DNA from: an uncultured Roseburia sp. | GTDB taxonomy: Bacteria > Bacillota > Clostridia > Lachnospirales > Lachnospiraceae | DNA length: 23,479 bases | Assembly: GCA_910584215.1 (NCBI GenBank) | Contig: CAJTYI010000045.1 | Coordinates: forward strand, 1 to 23,479 | Direction of reading: 5' to 3' | Shown: positions 1 to 7,566 of the stretch, piece after piece | Numbering within the stretch: position 1 is the stretch's first letter | Layout: each line of letters starts with the position of its first letter | The notes under the pieces: generated by a model | Told to the model about the DNA's origin: nothing | The model's input: only the letters and a program-made list of their open reading frames with translations | Database searches by the model: none | Program-made: the position numbers and the translations under genes

Positions 1-10
1 ATCATAGCTG

Positions 11-221
11 GATGCCCCAAAGGCACGCGCTAAGTACCTCGGGATTTGTGATATTGAAGAAAAAAGCAGAGGCTGTGGCACCAAGGAGACGATGAATGCT
101 GCTTTCACTCACAGCAAAAGAAAAAGTTACTATATTTTTACGGAATAAATATGCATTCACTATTCATAGGTATTCATCCAAATAAATTGGCTAATAACCT
201 ATACAATTGTTTTATATTTAC
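11..221 (+). repeat. Left arm of diverged inverted repeat pair (about 210 bp)
   Basis: This stretch aligns along its whole length, with small gaps, to the reverse complement of 23231-23441. Shared blocks in order are GATGCCCCAAAG, AAAAAAGCAGAG, CTGTGGC(A/G)CCAA, ACGATGAAT, a purine-rich run, GAATAAATATGCA, CATAGG, and TGGCTAATAA(A/C)CTATAC. Identity by eye is roughly two thirds. Small indels break every reading frame, so it looks like noncoding DNA rather than the end of a gene. An open stretch (8-145) can be read in one frame, but it has no counterpart in the same frame of the other copy. The downstream part (142-180) contains several TGAAT/ATTCA half-sites. Confidence 0.7.
142..180. promoter_or_regulatory. 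Cluster of ArgR-box-like half-sites
   Basis: The stretch contains GAATAAATATGCATTC, then ATTCAC, TATTCATAGG and TATTCATCC. These resemble the TGAAT-N4-ATTCA boxes bound by the arginine repressor ArgR/AhrC. The same part of the inverted copy also holds such sites (23273-23286). No arginine gene is visible in the window, so any regulated gene could be beyond the edge. The match is by eye, and AT-rich DNA gives chance hits. Confidence 0.3.
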
Positions 222-249
222 AAATTTAATTAGAATCGAGAATTTTGCC

Positions 250-672
250 ATGAAAGATTTAAAAGATAGGAACATTTGTCCCACGCTGGAGGATATAGGA
301 CAATATATAGGCAATTCTGTCTTTCTTCCATTTTGTTCGCAAGTTAAGAGCCAGTATCTGTGTAATGAAAAAATAGAGTTTAGTTCCTGTAGTTGGGAAA
401 AGGGATGGAATGTGAAATTTAAAAAAGCAGGAAAAACATTGTGTACCATTTATCCCAGAGAAAATTATTTTACAGTTATGATTGTAGTAGGAAAAAAAGA
501 ACAGCAGTTTGTGGAAACAATATTGCCGGAGTGTTCCCCGCAGTTACAGCAAATCTATCACCAGACAAAAGAAGGAAACGGACAGAGATGGTTGATGATT
601 GACTTGGAAGATCGGGACAACCTGTATGACGATATTTTTCGTCTGCTTCAAATTCGCAGAAATGTATCATAA
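250..672 (+). CDS. DUF3788 family protein
   Basis: This 140-residue soluble protein matches my recollection of the DUF3788 family: an early PTLEDIGQYIG segment, a central CSWEKGWNVKFKKAGKTLC block, a YPRENYFTVMIVVG strand pair, and a C-terminal YHQTKEGNGQRWLMIDLED motif. The family is small and cytoplasmic with no assigned reaction. The open frame extends upstream to an ATG at 151, but those extra 33 residues read through the dispersed repeat and do not look like protein. I therefore prefer the ATG at 250, though it lacks a clear ribosome binding site. It stands alone, with a promoter-bearing gap before parA. Family assignment is fairly sure; function is unknown. Confidence 0.75.
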   Translation: MKDLKDRNICPTLEDIGQYIGNSVFLPFCSQVKSQYLCNEKIEFSSCSWEKGWNVKFKKAGKTLCTIYPRENYFTVMIVVGKKEQQFVETILPECSPQLQQIYHQTKEGNGQRWLMIDLEDRDNLYDDIFRLLQIRRNVS

Positions 673-787
673 TATGGTATTTTTTTACACATAATTTGGA
701 GCGCTGCTTTTGCATTTTTTTGACATACAAATTGTGGTCTGTGGGTAAAACATTTCGCTATTTTTCTATAGTAATCTATGAGGGATA

Positions 788-796
788 TGTTATAAT
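788..796 (+). promoter_or_regulatory. Probable extended -10 promoter for parAB
   Basis: TGTTATAAT carries a perfect TATAAT (791-796) preceded by the TGn extension. It lies about 65 bases upstream of the parA start. No good -35 hexamer sits at the usual distance, which is typical of extended -10 promoters. A TTGACA at 720-725 is too far away to pair with it. Confidence 0.5.
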
Positions 797-860
797 AAGT
801 AAGCACGCAGTAATCATGAGAAGAGATAACAGATGGAAAAACAATCCGTATGGAGGATAG

Positions 861-1634
861 ATGAAAATGAGCAGAATCATTGCAATTGCGAACCAGAAAG
901 GCGGTGTCGGAAAGACAACTACCGCGATTAACCTTTCCGCATGTCTTGCGGAGGCGGGAAAAAGGGTGCTGACAATCGACTTAGATCCACAGGGGAATAT
1001 GACGAGTGGTTTGGGCGTGGATAAGGGCGAAGTGGAAAATACGGTATATGAACTGATGCTGGACGAATGTTCGATCAAAGAAAGTATGGCTGATACAGTG
1101 GTGGAAGGGATGAAAGTGATACCCTCCAACGTGAATTTAGCGGGTGCGGAGATTGAACTGCTCGGCATCCCGGAAAAAGAGTACATTTTAAAAAATGCAG
1201 TAGATTATATCAAGGAGGACTATGATTTTATCATCATTGACTGTCCGCCGTCGTTAAATATGCTTACTATCAATGCTATGACAACGGCCGATACCATATT
1301 AGTTCCAATCCAATGCGAATATTATGCATTGGAGGGTCTCAGTCAGTTGATGCATACCATTGATCTTGTACAACAGCGTTTAAATTCTAATCTGAAAATA
1401 GACGGGATTGTCTTTACCATGTACGATGCCCGCACAAATCTGTCAAATCAGGTGGTGGATAATGTGCGTGCTAATCTGGATACCAAGATTTATAAGACAC
1501 TGATACCGAGAAATATTCGTCTTGCGGAAGCGCCCTCCTATGGTTTGCCGATTCATATGTACGATACAAAGTCGGCGGGTGCGGAGAGTTACCGTTTACT
1601 CGCAAAGGAAGTTATGGAGAGGGAGGTAGATTGA
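861..1634 (+). CDS. parA: Chromosome-partitioning ATPase ParA (Soj)
   Basis: ParA is a deviant Walker ATPase that binds DNA non-specifically as an ATP dimer. It works with ParB to segregate or regulate the origin region. The deviant Walker A motif KGGVGKTT is at residues 13-20, the switch segment DLDPQGN follows near residue 42, and the Walker B strand is FIIIDCPPS near residue 122. The length of 257 aa equals that of chromosomal Soj proteins. Two starts are possible: ATG 861, 4 bases after GGAGG (852-856), or ATG 867, 10 bases after it, giving the more usual MSRIIAIANQKGG beginning. parB follows after one base, so the two are co-transcribed. Identification is very secure. Confidence 0.95.
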   Translation: MKMSRIIAIANQKGGVGKTTTAINLSACLAEAGKRVLTIDLDPQGNMTSGLGVDKGEVENTVYELMLDECSIKESMADTVVEGMKVIPSNVNLAGAEIELLGIPEKEYILKNAVDYIKEDYDFIIIDCPPSLNMLTINAMTTADTILVPIQCEYYALEGLSQLMHTIDLVQQRLNSNLKIDGIVFTMYDARTNLSNQVVDNVRANLDTKIYKTLIPRNIRLAEAPSYGLPIHMYDTKSAGAESYRLLAKEVMEREVD

Positions 1635-1635
1635 T

Positions 1636-2556
1636 ATGGCAGCAAAGAAAGGACTTGGCAAAGGTCTGGATTCTTTGATCAAGGCAAAAGAGCCGGCGGC
1701 GGTACAAACTGACGAGCAGAGCGTATCCGAATCGACAGAGGCGGCGACAGACGGTGTGATGGTTAATATTAATAAAGTAGAGCCGAACAGAGATCAGCCG
1801 CGCAAAAATTTTGATGAGGACGCATTGTTAGAATTGTCTGAATCTATTAAACAATTTGGTGTGCTGCAACCGCTTTTGGTACAGCAGCGCGAAGATTACT
1901 ACGAAATTGTGGCGGGTGAACGTCGATGGAGAGCTGCTAAGCTGGCCGGTATGAAAGAAGTTCCCGTTATAATCAAAGATTTGACAGAACAGGAAATTGT
2001 CGAGATTGCACTGATCGAAAATATACAGCGTGAGAATTTAAATCCTATCGAGGAAGCATTTGCCTATAAAAGGCTTCTGACAGAATTTGATCTTAAACAG
2101 GATGAGGTTGCAGAGCGTGTTTCTAAAAGCCGCACTGCTGTAACAAATTCCATGCGTCTGTTAAAATTAAATGAAAAAGTACAGCAGATGGTGATCGATG
2201 ATATGATTTCTACAGGCCATGCCAGGGCGCTGTTAGGAATCGAAGATTCCGAAAAACAATACCTCACGGCGCAAAAGATTTTTGATGAAAAGCTCAGTGT
2301 GCGCGAGACAGAAAAACTGGTCAAAAAAATCCAGCAGGAGAAAGATACAGACGCGAAAGATCAGAGTGTGGATGACGCGAAAGATGCAAAGATTGATGCT
2401 ATTTGCCATGATCTCGAAGAGACCATGAAAGTCATTTTTGGCACAAAGGTAGTGATCAATCGTAAAGATGAAAAGAAGGGTAAGATCGAAATCGAATATT
2501 ATTCCATGGATGAATTGGACAGAATTGTAGATTTAATACATACCATTCAAAAATAA
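1636..2556 (+). CDS. parB: Chromosome-partitioning protein ParB (Spo0J)
   Basis: ParB is the centromere-binding CTPase clamp that loads at parS and spreads along DNA, stimulating ParA. The 306-residue protein has a short lysine-rich N-terminus ending in GLGKGLDSLI, then the ParB/Spo0J nuclease-like domain (about 43-135). The GERRWRAAK box and the ENIQRENLNPIEEA box contribute to CTP binding. A helix-turn-helix DNA-binding domain follows (KQDEVAERVSKSRTAVTNSMRLL), then a charged linker and a C-terminal dimerisation segment. GGGAGG at 1621-1626 lies 9 bases before the ATG. I see no perfect parS (TGTTCCACGTGGAACA-like) site in the window. Here the neighbour downstream is a DUF4446 gene. Confidence 0.95.
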   Translation: MAAKKGLGKGLDSLIKAKEPAAVQTDEQSVSESTEAATDGVMVNINKVEPNRDQPRKNFDEDALLELSESIKQFGVLQPLLVQQREDYYEIVAGERRWRAAKLAGMKEVPVIIKDLTEQEIVEIALIENIQRENLNPIEEAFAYKRLLTEFDLKQDEVAERVSKSRTAVTNSMRLLKLNEKVQQMVIDDMISTGHARALLGIEDSEKQYLTAQKIFDEKLSVRETEKLVKKIQQEKDTDAKDQSVDDAKDAKIDAICHDLEETMKVIFGTKVVINRKDEKKGKIEIEYYSMDELDRIVDLIHTIQK

Positions 2557-2713
2557 ATGTAATGAAAAACTCAGTGAACATAGAGCTTTTATCACAAGTT
2601 TGTGTCTGCACTGCGCCCGCAAACTTAAAAAAGTATGAGAGGTGTCAACTATTGCACAGCCTGTTCAACTGATATAAATGAATCCATAAAAGCAGTGCAG
2701 AAATGAGGATATT

Positions 2714-3217
2714 ATGATTTCACAATACTTGGGATTTGATTCCGATTACATTATAATTGGTCTTGCTGCGGCTTTGTTATTATTGTTGATTCTGGTGATT
2801 GCCAATATAGTACAAATGCATAAGCTCAAAAAAAATTACCGCATATTTATGACGGGCAAGGATGCAAAAAATTTAGAAACGGTTATAATCGAGCGTTTGC
2901 AACAGGTGGACGATCTCATTGCATCCAATGAATCAAACGAAAAGAGTATTGAGAATATTGTGAAGGAAATGCGGCTAACCTATCAAAAGATGGGACTTAT
3001 AAAATATGATGCATTTCATGAAATGGGAGGTAAATTAAGTTTTTCCCTTGCAATGCTCGATATGAGAAACAATGGTTTTATTATCAACGCTATGCACACC
3101 AGAGAGGGATGTTATACCTATATCAAAGAAATTGTAGACGGCAATTCGATCATTGTCCTGTCTGAAGAAGAAAAAGAAGCATTGGATCGGGCGATGGGCC
3201 TGAAACAGTCACAATAA
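2714..3217 (+). CDS. DUF4446 family membrane protein
   Basis: This 167-residue protein has a single N-terminal membrane helix (about residues 12-34, leucine/isoleucine rich), a short basic stretch, a coiled-coil-prone segment (about 55-90), and a conserved globular end containing YDAFHEMGGKLSFSLAMLD and NSIIVLSEEEKEAL. This matches DUF4446, a clostridial family I know to sit next to parAB. No reaction is known. The helix followed by a soluble domain suggests it is anchored at the membrane facing the cytoplasm. GAGG precedes the ATG. The 157-base gap after parB contains a small CACAA-GT-TTGTG palindrome (around 2593) and no convincing terminator, so read-through from parAB is possible. Confidence 0.8.
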   Translation: MISQYLGFDSDYIIIGLAAALLLLLILVIANIVQMHKLKKNYRIFMTGKDAKNLETVIIERLQQVDDLIASNESNEKSIENIVKEMRLTYQKMGLIKYDAFHEMGGKLSFSLAMLDMRNNGFIINAMHTREGCYTYIKEIVDGNSIIVLSEEEKEALDRAMGLKQSQ

Positions 3218-3301
3218 TCTTGTGCAGCGAGTGTGCATATCGCCATACCGCACAGCCGTAATGCAAGGATTTCAAACATTCACCGGAATTTGGAAAAATA
3301 T

Positions 3302-4327
3302 ATGAAAACACAGAGTGTAGAAACATTAAAGGGCGGCGAGATTCTGGCGGTGGATATCATGGATGATCAAAACGAGATCTTGCTGGAAAAAGGCACCGTA
3401 ATAAAAAATGAATATATTGATCTATTAAAACGGCTGGAAATCTTCCATGTAAATTTGCAGGATGATGCCGCTTTGATGGAGAGTCCACACTATGTGTTGG
3501 AGCAGCCGCTTGTCGATGATTTCGTCGAACAGATACAAAAAATCCTGGAAAGCCACATTTACCAGGAAATTTATCATGGCAGTCATTCATTGAAGAAGTT
3601 GAAAATGATCGCCCGCAATCTTACCGGTGAGCTGCAAAAGAGAGAATCACAGATTGCAGTTTTTGATCTCAATTGTGTTTCGGGAAGTTTATATGAGCAT
3701 ACCTTTATGGTGACGGCGCTCTCTTTATTGACGGCAATCCGCATGGGGCTGCAGGAAGAAATGCTGCACACGATAGCGGAGGGATGCTTACTGCACAATT
3801 TGGGATTGCGCTATATAACCGTACCTTATCAGGATTTTACACCCGAAGATCACTCCCCGGCGGAAGTTTTTGAATTAAAGAAGCACACAATACTTGGATA
3901 TTCTGCCTTGGAGAGCGCATCATGGCTCGACGGTACTGTAAAAGACATGGTTCTTTTTCATCATGAACGCAAAGATGGTTCCGGTTATCCACTGAAACAA
4001 AAAAATAATAAACTGGAATGTCGCATTATCCAGGCATGTGATTCATTCTGTTGTAAAATTTTTGGTATGGAGTGTAGAAGAGTCAGCGTGGAAGAGGCGT
4101 GGAGAGAGTTATCTTTCGATCAGGGCAGATTGTACGATAAAGAAGTGACAGACACACTTTTGAGTCTCGCGGCCTGTTATCCTGTGGGAACGATCATAAA
4201 AGAAATCGGTATTGTCATAGAACAGACAGAGAATCCGACAGATCCATTGATTGCAGTGATGGATGAATATGGGAGTTTAACCGGAAATCAGATCCGGTTG
4301 GAGGGAGAGACGTGCACAAATATTTAA
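3302..4327 (+). CDS. HD-GYP-like domain protein with altered HD motif
   Basis: The 341-residue protein begins with a small N-terminal domain (MKTQSVETLKGGEILAVDI...) seen before HD-GYP domains. The HD-GYP-like domain follows: YEHTFMV, LLHNLG, KKHTILGYSAL, then HHERKDGSGYP (the GYP signature) and IQACDSF. HD-GYP proteins are usually cyclic-di-GMP phosphodiesterases with a metal centre. Here the second residue of the HD pair is Asn (codon 3797-3799), so metal binding and catalysis may be lost or changed, while the GYP loop is intact. An open frame extends upstream to 3233, but those residues do not resemble the family, so I chose ATG 3302. Its ribosome site is weak. It overlaps the next gene by 16 bases. 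Confidence 0.75.
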   Translation: MKTQSVETLKGGEILAVDIMDDQNEILLEKGTVIKNEYIDLLKRLEIFHVNLQDDAALMESPHYVLEQPLVDDFVEQIQKILESHIYQEIYHGSHSLKKLKMIARNLTGELQKRESQIAVFDLNCVSGSLYEHTFMVTALSLLTAIRMGLQEEMLHTIAEGCLLHNLGLRYITVPYQDFTPEDHSPAEVFELKKHTILGYSALESASWLDGTVKDMVLFHHERKDGSGYPLKQKNNKLECRIIQACDSFCCKIFGMECRRVSVEEAWRELSFDQGRLYDKEVTDTLLSLAACYPVGTIIKEIGIVIEQTENPTDPLIAVMDEYGSLTGNQIRLEGETCTNI

Positions 4328-5193
4328 GAGCAATAGGTTTTTCAAATATATCTAAAGAAGAATTTCAGTATATTTGTACCGAGATCGTCAACGATCCGAT
4401 TGATCTGAAAACGGCCAAAGATTCGGAAGGAAATGAATTTGTAGAGATTTCGGGTGAATTTGGAGATTTTTTTGGCATTACGCTGCGTGGAATTTACCGG
4501 GACGAAGATACGTTGGAGGTAGAATATACTTATCCCTATTTCTACGGAAAAACAATTTCTACAACTGAGCATGTAGAAGTAGAAAAACACGCCGAAAAGG
4601 AATCTTATGCAGGAATATGTGATGAGGTACGCATCGGTGTGACATTGATTTTTTATCTGCAAAATGTTGTGGATTACCTGAAGTTTAAAAATAATCACAC
4701 TTATCATCAGACGTCGAGCGGCGTCATTTTGTCAGCGCTGTCGACCGAAGGAAAAGTTTTGTTTCCGGTGGATAAAAGTGAACAGAAATCTAAGAATATG
4801 AAACATCAGGAAGAACCGGATAGAATACGTCTTCTGACCGCTGCGAGGGACGGAGATGAGGATGCCATAGAAAATCTCACACTGGAGGATATTGATACAT
4901 ATTCTCTGTTGTCAAGAAGGGTACTACACGAGGACGTGCTTACGATAGTAAACACATACTTTATGCCCTACGGCATTGAGAGTGATCAATATTCGATTTT
5001 GGGCGAAATCATGGATTATCGACTGCTTCGCAACGATTATACCGAAGAACGTGTGTATCAGATCGATCTGTTGTGTAATGATTTAAGTTTTAGTCTCTGC
5101 ATCAATGAGAAAGATTTAATCGGTGAACCAAAGGTGGGAAGGCGTTTTAAAGGTATTATATGGATGCAGGGAAGTATCAATTATCAAAATTAA
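4312..5193 (+). CDS. DUF3881 family protein
   Basis: The protein of 293 residues opens with MHKYLRAIGFSNI and contains FFGITLRGIYRDED, YTYPYFYGK, VEKHAEKESYAGICDEVRIG and VTLIFYLQNVVDYL. I recognise these as DUF3881, a clostridial family with no assigned function. It has no signal peptide or membrane segment. The C-terminal third (RIRLLTAARDGDEDAIENLTLEDIDTYSLLSRR...) looks like a regulatory or adaptor fold, but nothing catalytic is evident. The start is GTG at 4312, six bases after GGAGGG (4300-4305), and it lies inside the end of the HD-GYP gene. Translational coupling of the two is therefore likely. Confidence 0.8.
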   Translation: MHKYLRAIGFSNISKEEFQYICTEIVNDPIDLKTAKDSEGNEFVEISGEFGDFFGITLRGIYRDEDTLEVEYTYPYFYGKTISTTEHVEVEKHAEKESYAGICDEVRIGVTLIFYLQNVVDYLKFKNNHTYHQTSSGVILSALSTEGKVLFPVDKSEQKSKNMKHQEEPDRIRLLTAARDGDEDAIENLTLEDIDTYSLLSRRVLHEDVLTIVNTYFMPYGIESDQYSILGEIMDYRLLRNDYTEERVYQIDLLCNDLSFSLCINEKDLIGEPKVGRRFKGIIWMQGSINYQN

Positions 5194-5232
5194 ATTTTTG
5201 CTAAATATTTGCTCAAAATTTCATCAAATATT

Positions 5233-5261
5233 TTGACAGAACAATTAGCTTGTGTTAAAAT
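5233..5261 (+). promoter_or_regulatory. Promoter of the tRNA-Arg gene
   Basis: A perfect -35 TTGACA (5233-5238) is followed after 17 bases by -10 TAAAAT (5256-5261). The predicted start of transcription is about 14 bases before the tRNA 5' end. It overlaps the second arm of an AT-rich inverted repeat (5203-5211 with 5225-5233). Confidence 0.8.
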
Positions 5262-5281
5262 AACTAAAGTGTATCAGAATT

Positions 5282-5355
5282 GTCGCTATAGCTCAGCTGG
5301 ATAGAGCGACCGCCTCCTAAGCGGTAGGCCGGAGGTTCAAATCCTCTTAGCGACG
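5282..5355 (+). tRNA. tRNA-Arg, anticodon CCT
   Basis: A complete 74-base cloverleaf can be folded. Acceptor GTCGCTA (5282-5288) pairs with TAGCGAC (5348-5354), and the discriminator is G. The D arm is GCTC/GAGC, the anticodon stem ACCGC/GCGGT encloses loop CTCCTAA, and the T arm is GGAGG-TTCAAAT-CCTCT. The anticodon CCT (5316-5318) reads AGG. CCA is not encoded. The gene is the attachment site of the island that follows: the island-side repeat starts in the anticodon loop and the tRNA 3' half is regenerated. Confidence 0.95.
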
Positions 5356-5394
5356 TCTAAAATGCCGGGAATACTGGGATTCCAGAGTTCCCGG
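5314..5394 (+). repeat. attL-like direct repeat (81 bp, tRNA 3' half plus terminator)
   Basis: This is identical over 81 bases to 8889-8969. It starts in the anticodon loop, covers the rest of the tRNA-Arg gene, and ends with the downstream arm of the tRNA terminator. This is the classic footprint of tyrosine-recombinase integration into a tRNA gene. After position 5394 the two flanks stay similar but not identical for about 35 bases. Confidence 0.9.
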
Positions 5395-5400
5395 TATTTT
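5365..5400 (+). terminator. Rho-independent terminator after tRNA-Arg
   Basis: CCGGGAA (5365-5371) pairs with TTCCCGG (5388-5394), and CTGG/CCAG stack inside around a GATT loop. TATTTTATT follows as the U-rich tail. The hairpin is duplicated at the other end of the island. Confidence 0.85.
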
Positions 5401-5476
5401 ATTATATCTGATTTTGCTGATCAAAATAGCGTTTCTTTTTGATAATTTCTCTCACATAGAAAATATAAAATAGGAC

Positions 5477-5505
5477 TTGAAATAAATATTAAAATAAGGT
5501 ATTCT
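5477..5505 (+). promoter_or_regulatory. Probable promoter of the island operon
   Basis: TTGAAA (5477-5482), a 17-base spacer and TATTCT (5500-5505) make a reasonable housekeeping promoter. It lies 30 bases before the first start codon, inside the island, so the operon carries its own expression signal. Confidence 0.5.
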
Positions 5506-5534
5506 AAAATAAGAACATATATTCGATATAAAAA

Positions 5535-6068
5535 GTGGTGGTATTTATAATATTTGTAAGTGGAATTCATGGAGTGGGTAAAACTTATTTTTGCAATATG
5601 ACAGAAAAGAAATTAGGAATAAAGAATTATTCGGCGAGTCAATTAATTGCAGGAAGGCGAGAAAAAGGTTTTTCCACAGATAAATTTGTTTCAGATATTG
5701 ATGATAATCAAGTGCTTTTATTGGATGCAATTAATGAATTACGGCAAGTTGGTCAAAATTTTATTTTAGATGGTCATTTTTGTTTATTAAATGAGGAAGG
5801 TGTAATTACAAGAATTCCAATGGAAACTTACACTTTGCTAAAACCAGATACAATGATTTTATTATTGGAAAATCCTAAGATAATTGCAAAACGAAGGTTT
5901 CAAAGAGATAGAATCCGACAGGACGAGTGTACTATTAATGATTTTCAATGTGATGAAAAAGCGTATGCGACAGAAATTGCGGGGCAACTTAGCATTCCAT
6001 TAGAGGTATCTAATGGTGCATCAGATTTGGGGCGAATAGTGGAAATTATTAAAACAGGGGGATGCTAA
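5535..6068 (+). CDS. P-loop kinase-like ATP-binding protein
   Basis: The protein of about 177 residues has a Walker A motif GIHGVGKT near residues 10-17. A FILDGHF strand near residue 77 could be the Walker B or substrate-binding strand. Later, LLLENPKIIAKRRFQRDR resembles the strand plus arginine-rich LID region of adenylate kinase-like (AAA_18/AAA_33 type) nucleotide kinases. The overall size also fits a small kinase rather than a motor AAA+ ATPase. The substrate is unknown. The start is uncertain: GTG 5535 or GTG 5538 fit the frame, but no clear ribosome site precedes either. It is the first gene of a tight operon, one base before the GNAT fusion gene, so it probably works with it. Codon use is AT-rich compared with flanking chromosomal genes. 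Confidence 0.65.
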   Translation: MVVFIIFVSGIHGVGKTYFCNMTEKKLGIKNYSASQLIAGRREKGFSTDKFVSDIDDNQVLLLDAINELRQVGQNFILDGHFCLLNEEGVITRIPMETYTLLKPDTMILLLENPKIIAKRRFQRDRIRQDECTINDFQCDEKAYATEIAGQLSIPLEVSNGASDLGRIVEIIKTGGC

Positions 6069-6069
6069 T

Positions 6070-7170
6070 ATGGCAGGAAGGTTTTCATTAAAGAAATTTG
6101 CAGACATTAATCTTCATGATGAGTTTTTTGATTCGTTGAAAGCGGATTATCCTGGTACGGAAAATAGTACGGGGTTTATTGAGTGGTTTGCGAAAAAAGC
6201 AGAAACGGGAGCTACAGCACTTGTTTTTGAGGATGAGATAGGTGTAGGCGCATTTGTTGTATTAAAAATTGAAGAAGAGGAAATTGAATTGCAGAGTGCT
6301 GTTTTACCTAAAATGGAAAGATTGAAAATTAGCACATTTCGAATATCAGAAAGATATCGCAGACAGCGTATTGGGGAGGGTGCAATTGGGTTGCTTTTAT
6401 GGAAATGGTTGCACTTAAAATGTGATGAAGTTTATGTGACAATTTTTGATAAACATACTACATTGATTTCACAGTTTGAAAAATTTGGTTTTCAAAAGTG
6501 TGGTGTGAATTTGAATGGAGAGAATGTTTTGATAAAAAGCCGTAAAAATATTGACTTTAGTGACCCGTACAAAGCCTTTCCATTTATAGAAGATGATTTT
6601 GACTATGCAGGGTATATTATTATTGACGATTATTATCATGATACAATGTTTGCATATTCAGAACTTGCTAATACGGCATCATTACAATCAGAGATTAGTA
6701 GTAGTGTTAGTAATGGACTTAGTAAAATATATGTAGGGCAAGCACCGAAAATAAATCATAAAGTTGGAGAACCCGTTTTGGTTTATCGTCGTTATACACA
6801 GGGAACAGGGAAGCGATATCGTTCTTGTATTACCTCATATTGTGTGGTGACAGATGTTATACAGGCTAAAATAAATAACCGATATTTGATGAGTTTTGAT
6901 GATTTGAAACAGCGTATTGGAAATAAATCTGTGTTTAATGAAAGTGAATTGCAAAAGCAATACCATGAATATCGGAATGTGACGGTAGTTGAATTGCTTT
7001 ATTATGGATACTTTGGTGCTGGAAACAATGTAAATATGGATTGGCTTGATCGGCAGGGATGCTGGGCAGATCAGGGACAATATCCAACAGAAGTTCATCT
7101 GACAACAAATCAATTTAAAAAAGTCCTATTGGAGGGAAATATCAATGTGTCAAATGTTATTATCAATTAA
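6070..7170 (+). CDS. GNAT acetyltransferase fused to a PUA/ASCH-like domain
   Basis: The 366-residue protein has two parts. Residues 1 to about 160 look like a GNAT N-acetyltransferase: the acetyl-CoA motif RRQRIGEGAIG and a following VTIFDKHTTLISQFEKFGFQKCG segment match GNAT motifs A and B. Residues from about 175 to the end contain KIYVGQAPKINHKVGEPVLVYRRY and TEVHLTTNQFKKVLLEG, resembling PUA-like (ASCH/EVE-type) folds that bind RNA or modified bases. The fusion suggests acetylation directed by nucleic-acid binding, but the substrate is not known. GGGGG precedes the ATG at 6070, which sits one base after the kinase stop. Its end overlaps the ASCH gene by 26 bases. The GNAT call is firm; the C-terminal call is moderate. 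Confidence 0.65.
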   Translation: MAGRFSLKKFADINLHDEFFDSLKADYPGTENSTGFIEWFAKKAETGATALVFEDEIGVGAFVVLKIEEEEIELQSAVLPKMERLKISTFRISERYRRQRIGEGAIGLLLWKWLHLKCDEVYVTIFDKHTTLISQFEKFGFQKCGVNLNGENVLIKSRKNIDFSDPYKAFPFIEDDFDYAGYIIIDDYYHDTMFAYSELANTASLQSEISSSVSNGLSKIYVGQAPKINHKVGEPVLVYRRYTQGTGKRYRSCITSYCVVTDVIQAKINNRYLMSFDDLKQRIGNKSVFNESELQKQYHEYRNVTVVELLYYGYFGAGNNVNMDWLDRQGCWADQGQYPTEVHLTTNQFKKVLLEGNINVSNVIIN

Positions 7171-7525
7171 TCCGGAATATGTAGAAAGTATTCTACAAGG
7201 TAAAAAAATGTATGAATATCGGAAATTTCGTTGTCGGGATGATGTTGATAAGATTATAATATACGCAACGGCTCCCCAGCAACAAGTCGTAGCGGAAGCA
7301 GAAATTGCTGATATTATTGAAGATGATATATTAAGTGTTTGGAGACAAACCAAGAAGTATTCGGGTATTACATATGCTTTTTTTAGAAAATATTACAAAG
7401 GGAAGAAAAGTGCAGTTGCCTATCATTTGAAAGATATAGTTATATATGAGAAACCACTTGCATTAAAGGATATTGGAGTGTCCTGTGCCCCGCAGTCTTA
7501 TAGATATATTTCTATGGAAACATAA
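7145..7525 (+). CDS. ASCH domain protein
   Basis: The 126-residue single-domain protein begins LLSINPEYVESILQGKKMYEYRKF, the signature strand-helix of ASCH domains (K/R-rich GxKxxEfR). A core IIIYATAP strand, a VVAEAEIADII strand and an AVAYHLKDI strand close the barrel. ASCH domains are PUA-related and are proposed to bind RNA or act on nucleosides. GGAGGG (7131-7136) lies eight bases before ATG 7145, inside the end of the preceding gene, so translation is coupled. With the kinase and GNAT fusion it completes a three-gene cassette. It also resembles the PUA-like half of its upstream neighbour in type, so the operon may carry two related binding domains. Confidence 0.75.
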   Translation: MCQMLLSINPEYVESILQGKKMYEYRKFRCRDDVDKIIIYATAPQQQVVAEAEIADIIEDDILSVWRQTKKYSGITYAFFRKYYKGKKSAVAYHLKDIVIYEKPLALKDIGVSCAPQSYRYISMET

Positions 7526-7566
7526 AGGTTAGTATGTGTTTTTTATTAAATGAAAGAGGTGATAGA

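Noticed and set aside
67..90. T-box antiterminator-like GTGGCACC in the left repeat
   Set aside because: It does not match the T-box consensus GGGTGGNACCGCG, and no specifier stem or aminoacyl-tRNA gene is present.
151..249. Longer N-terminus for the DUF3788 protein
   Set aside because: The extra residues are encoded partly by the dispersed repeat and have no family character.
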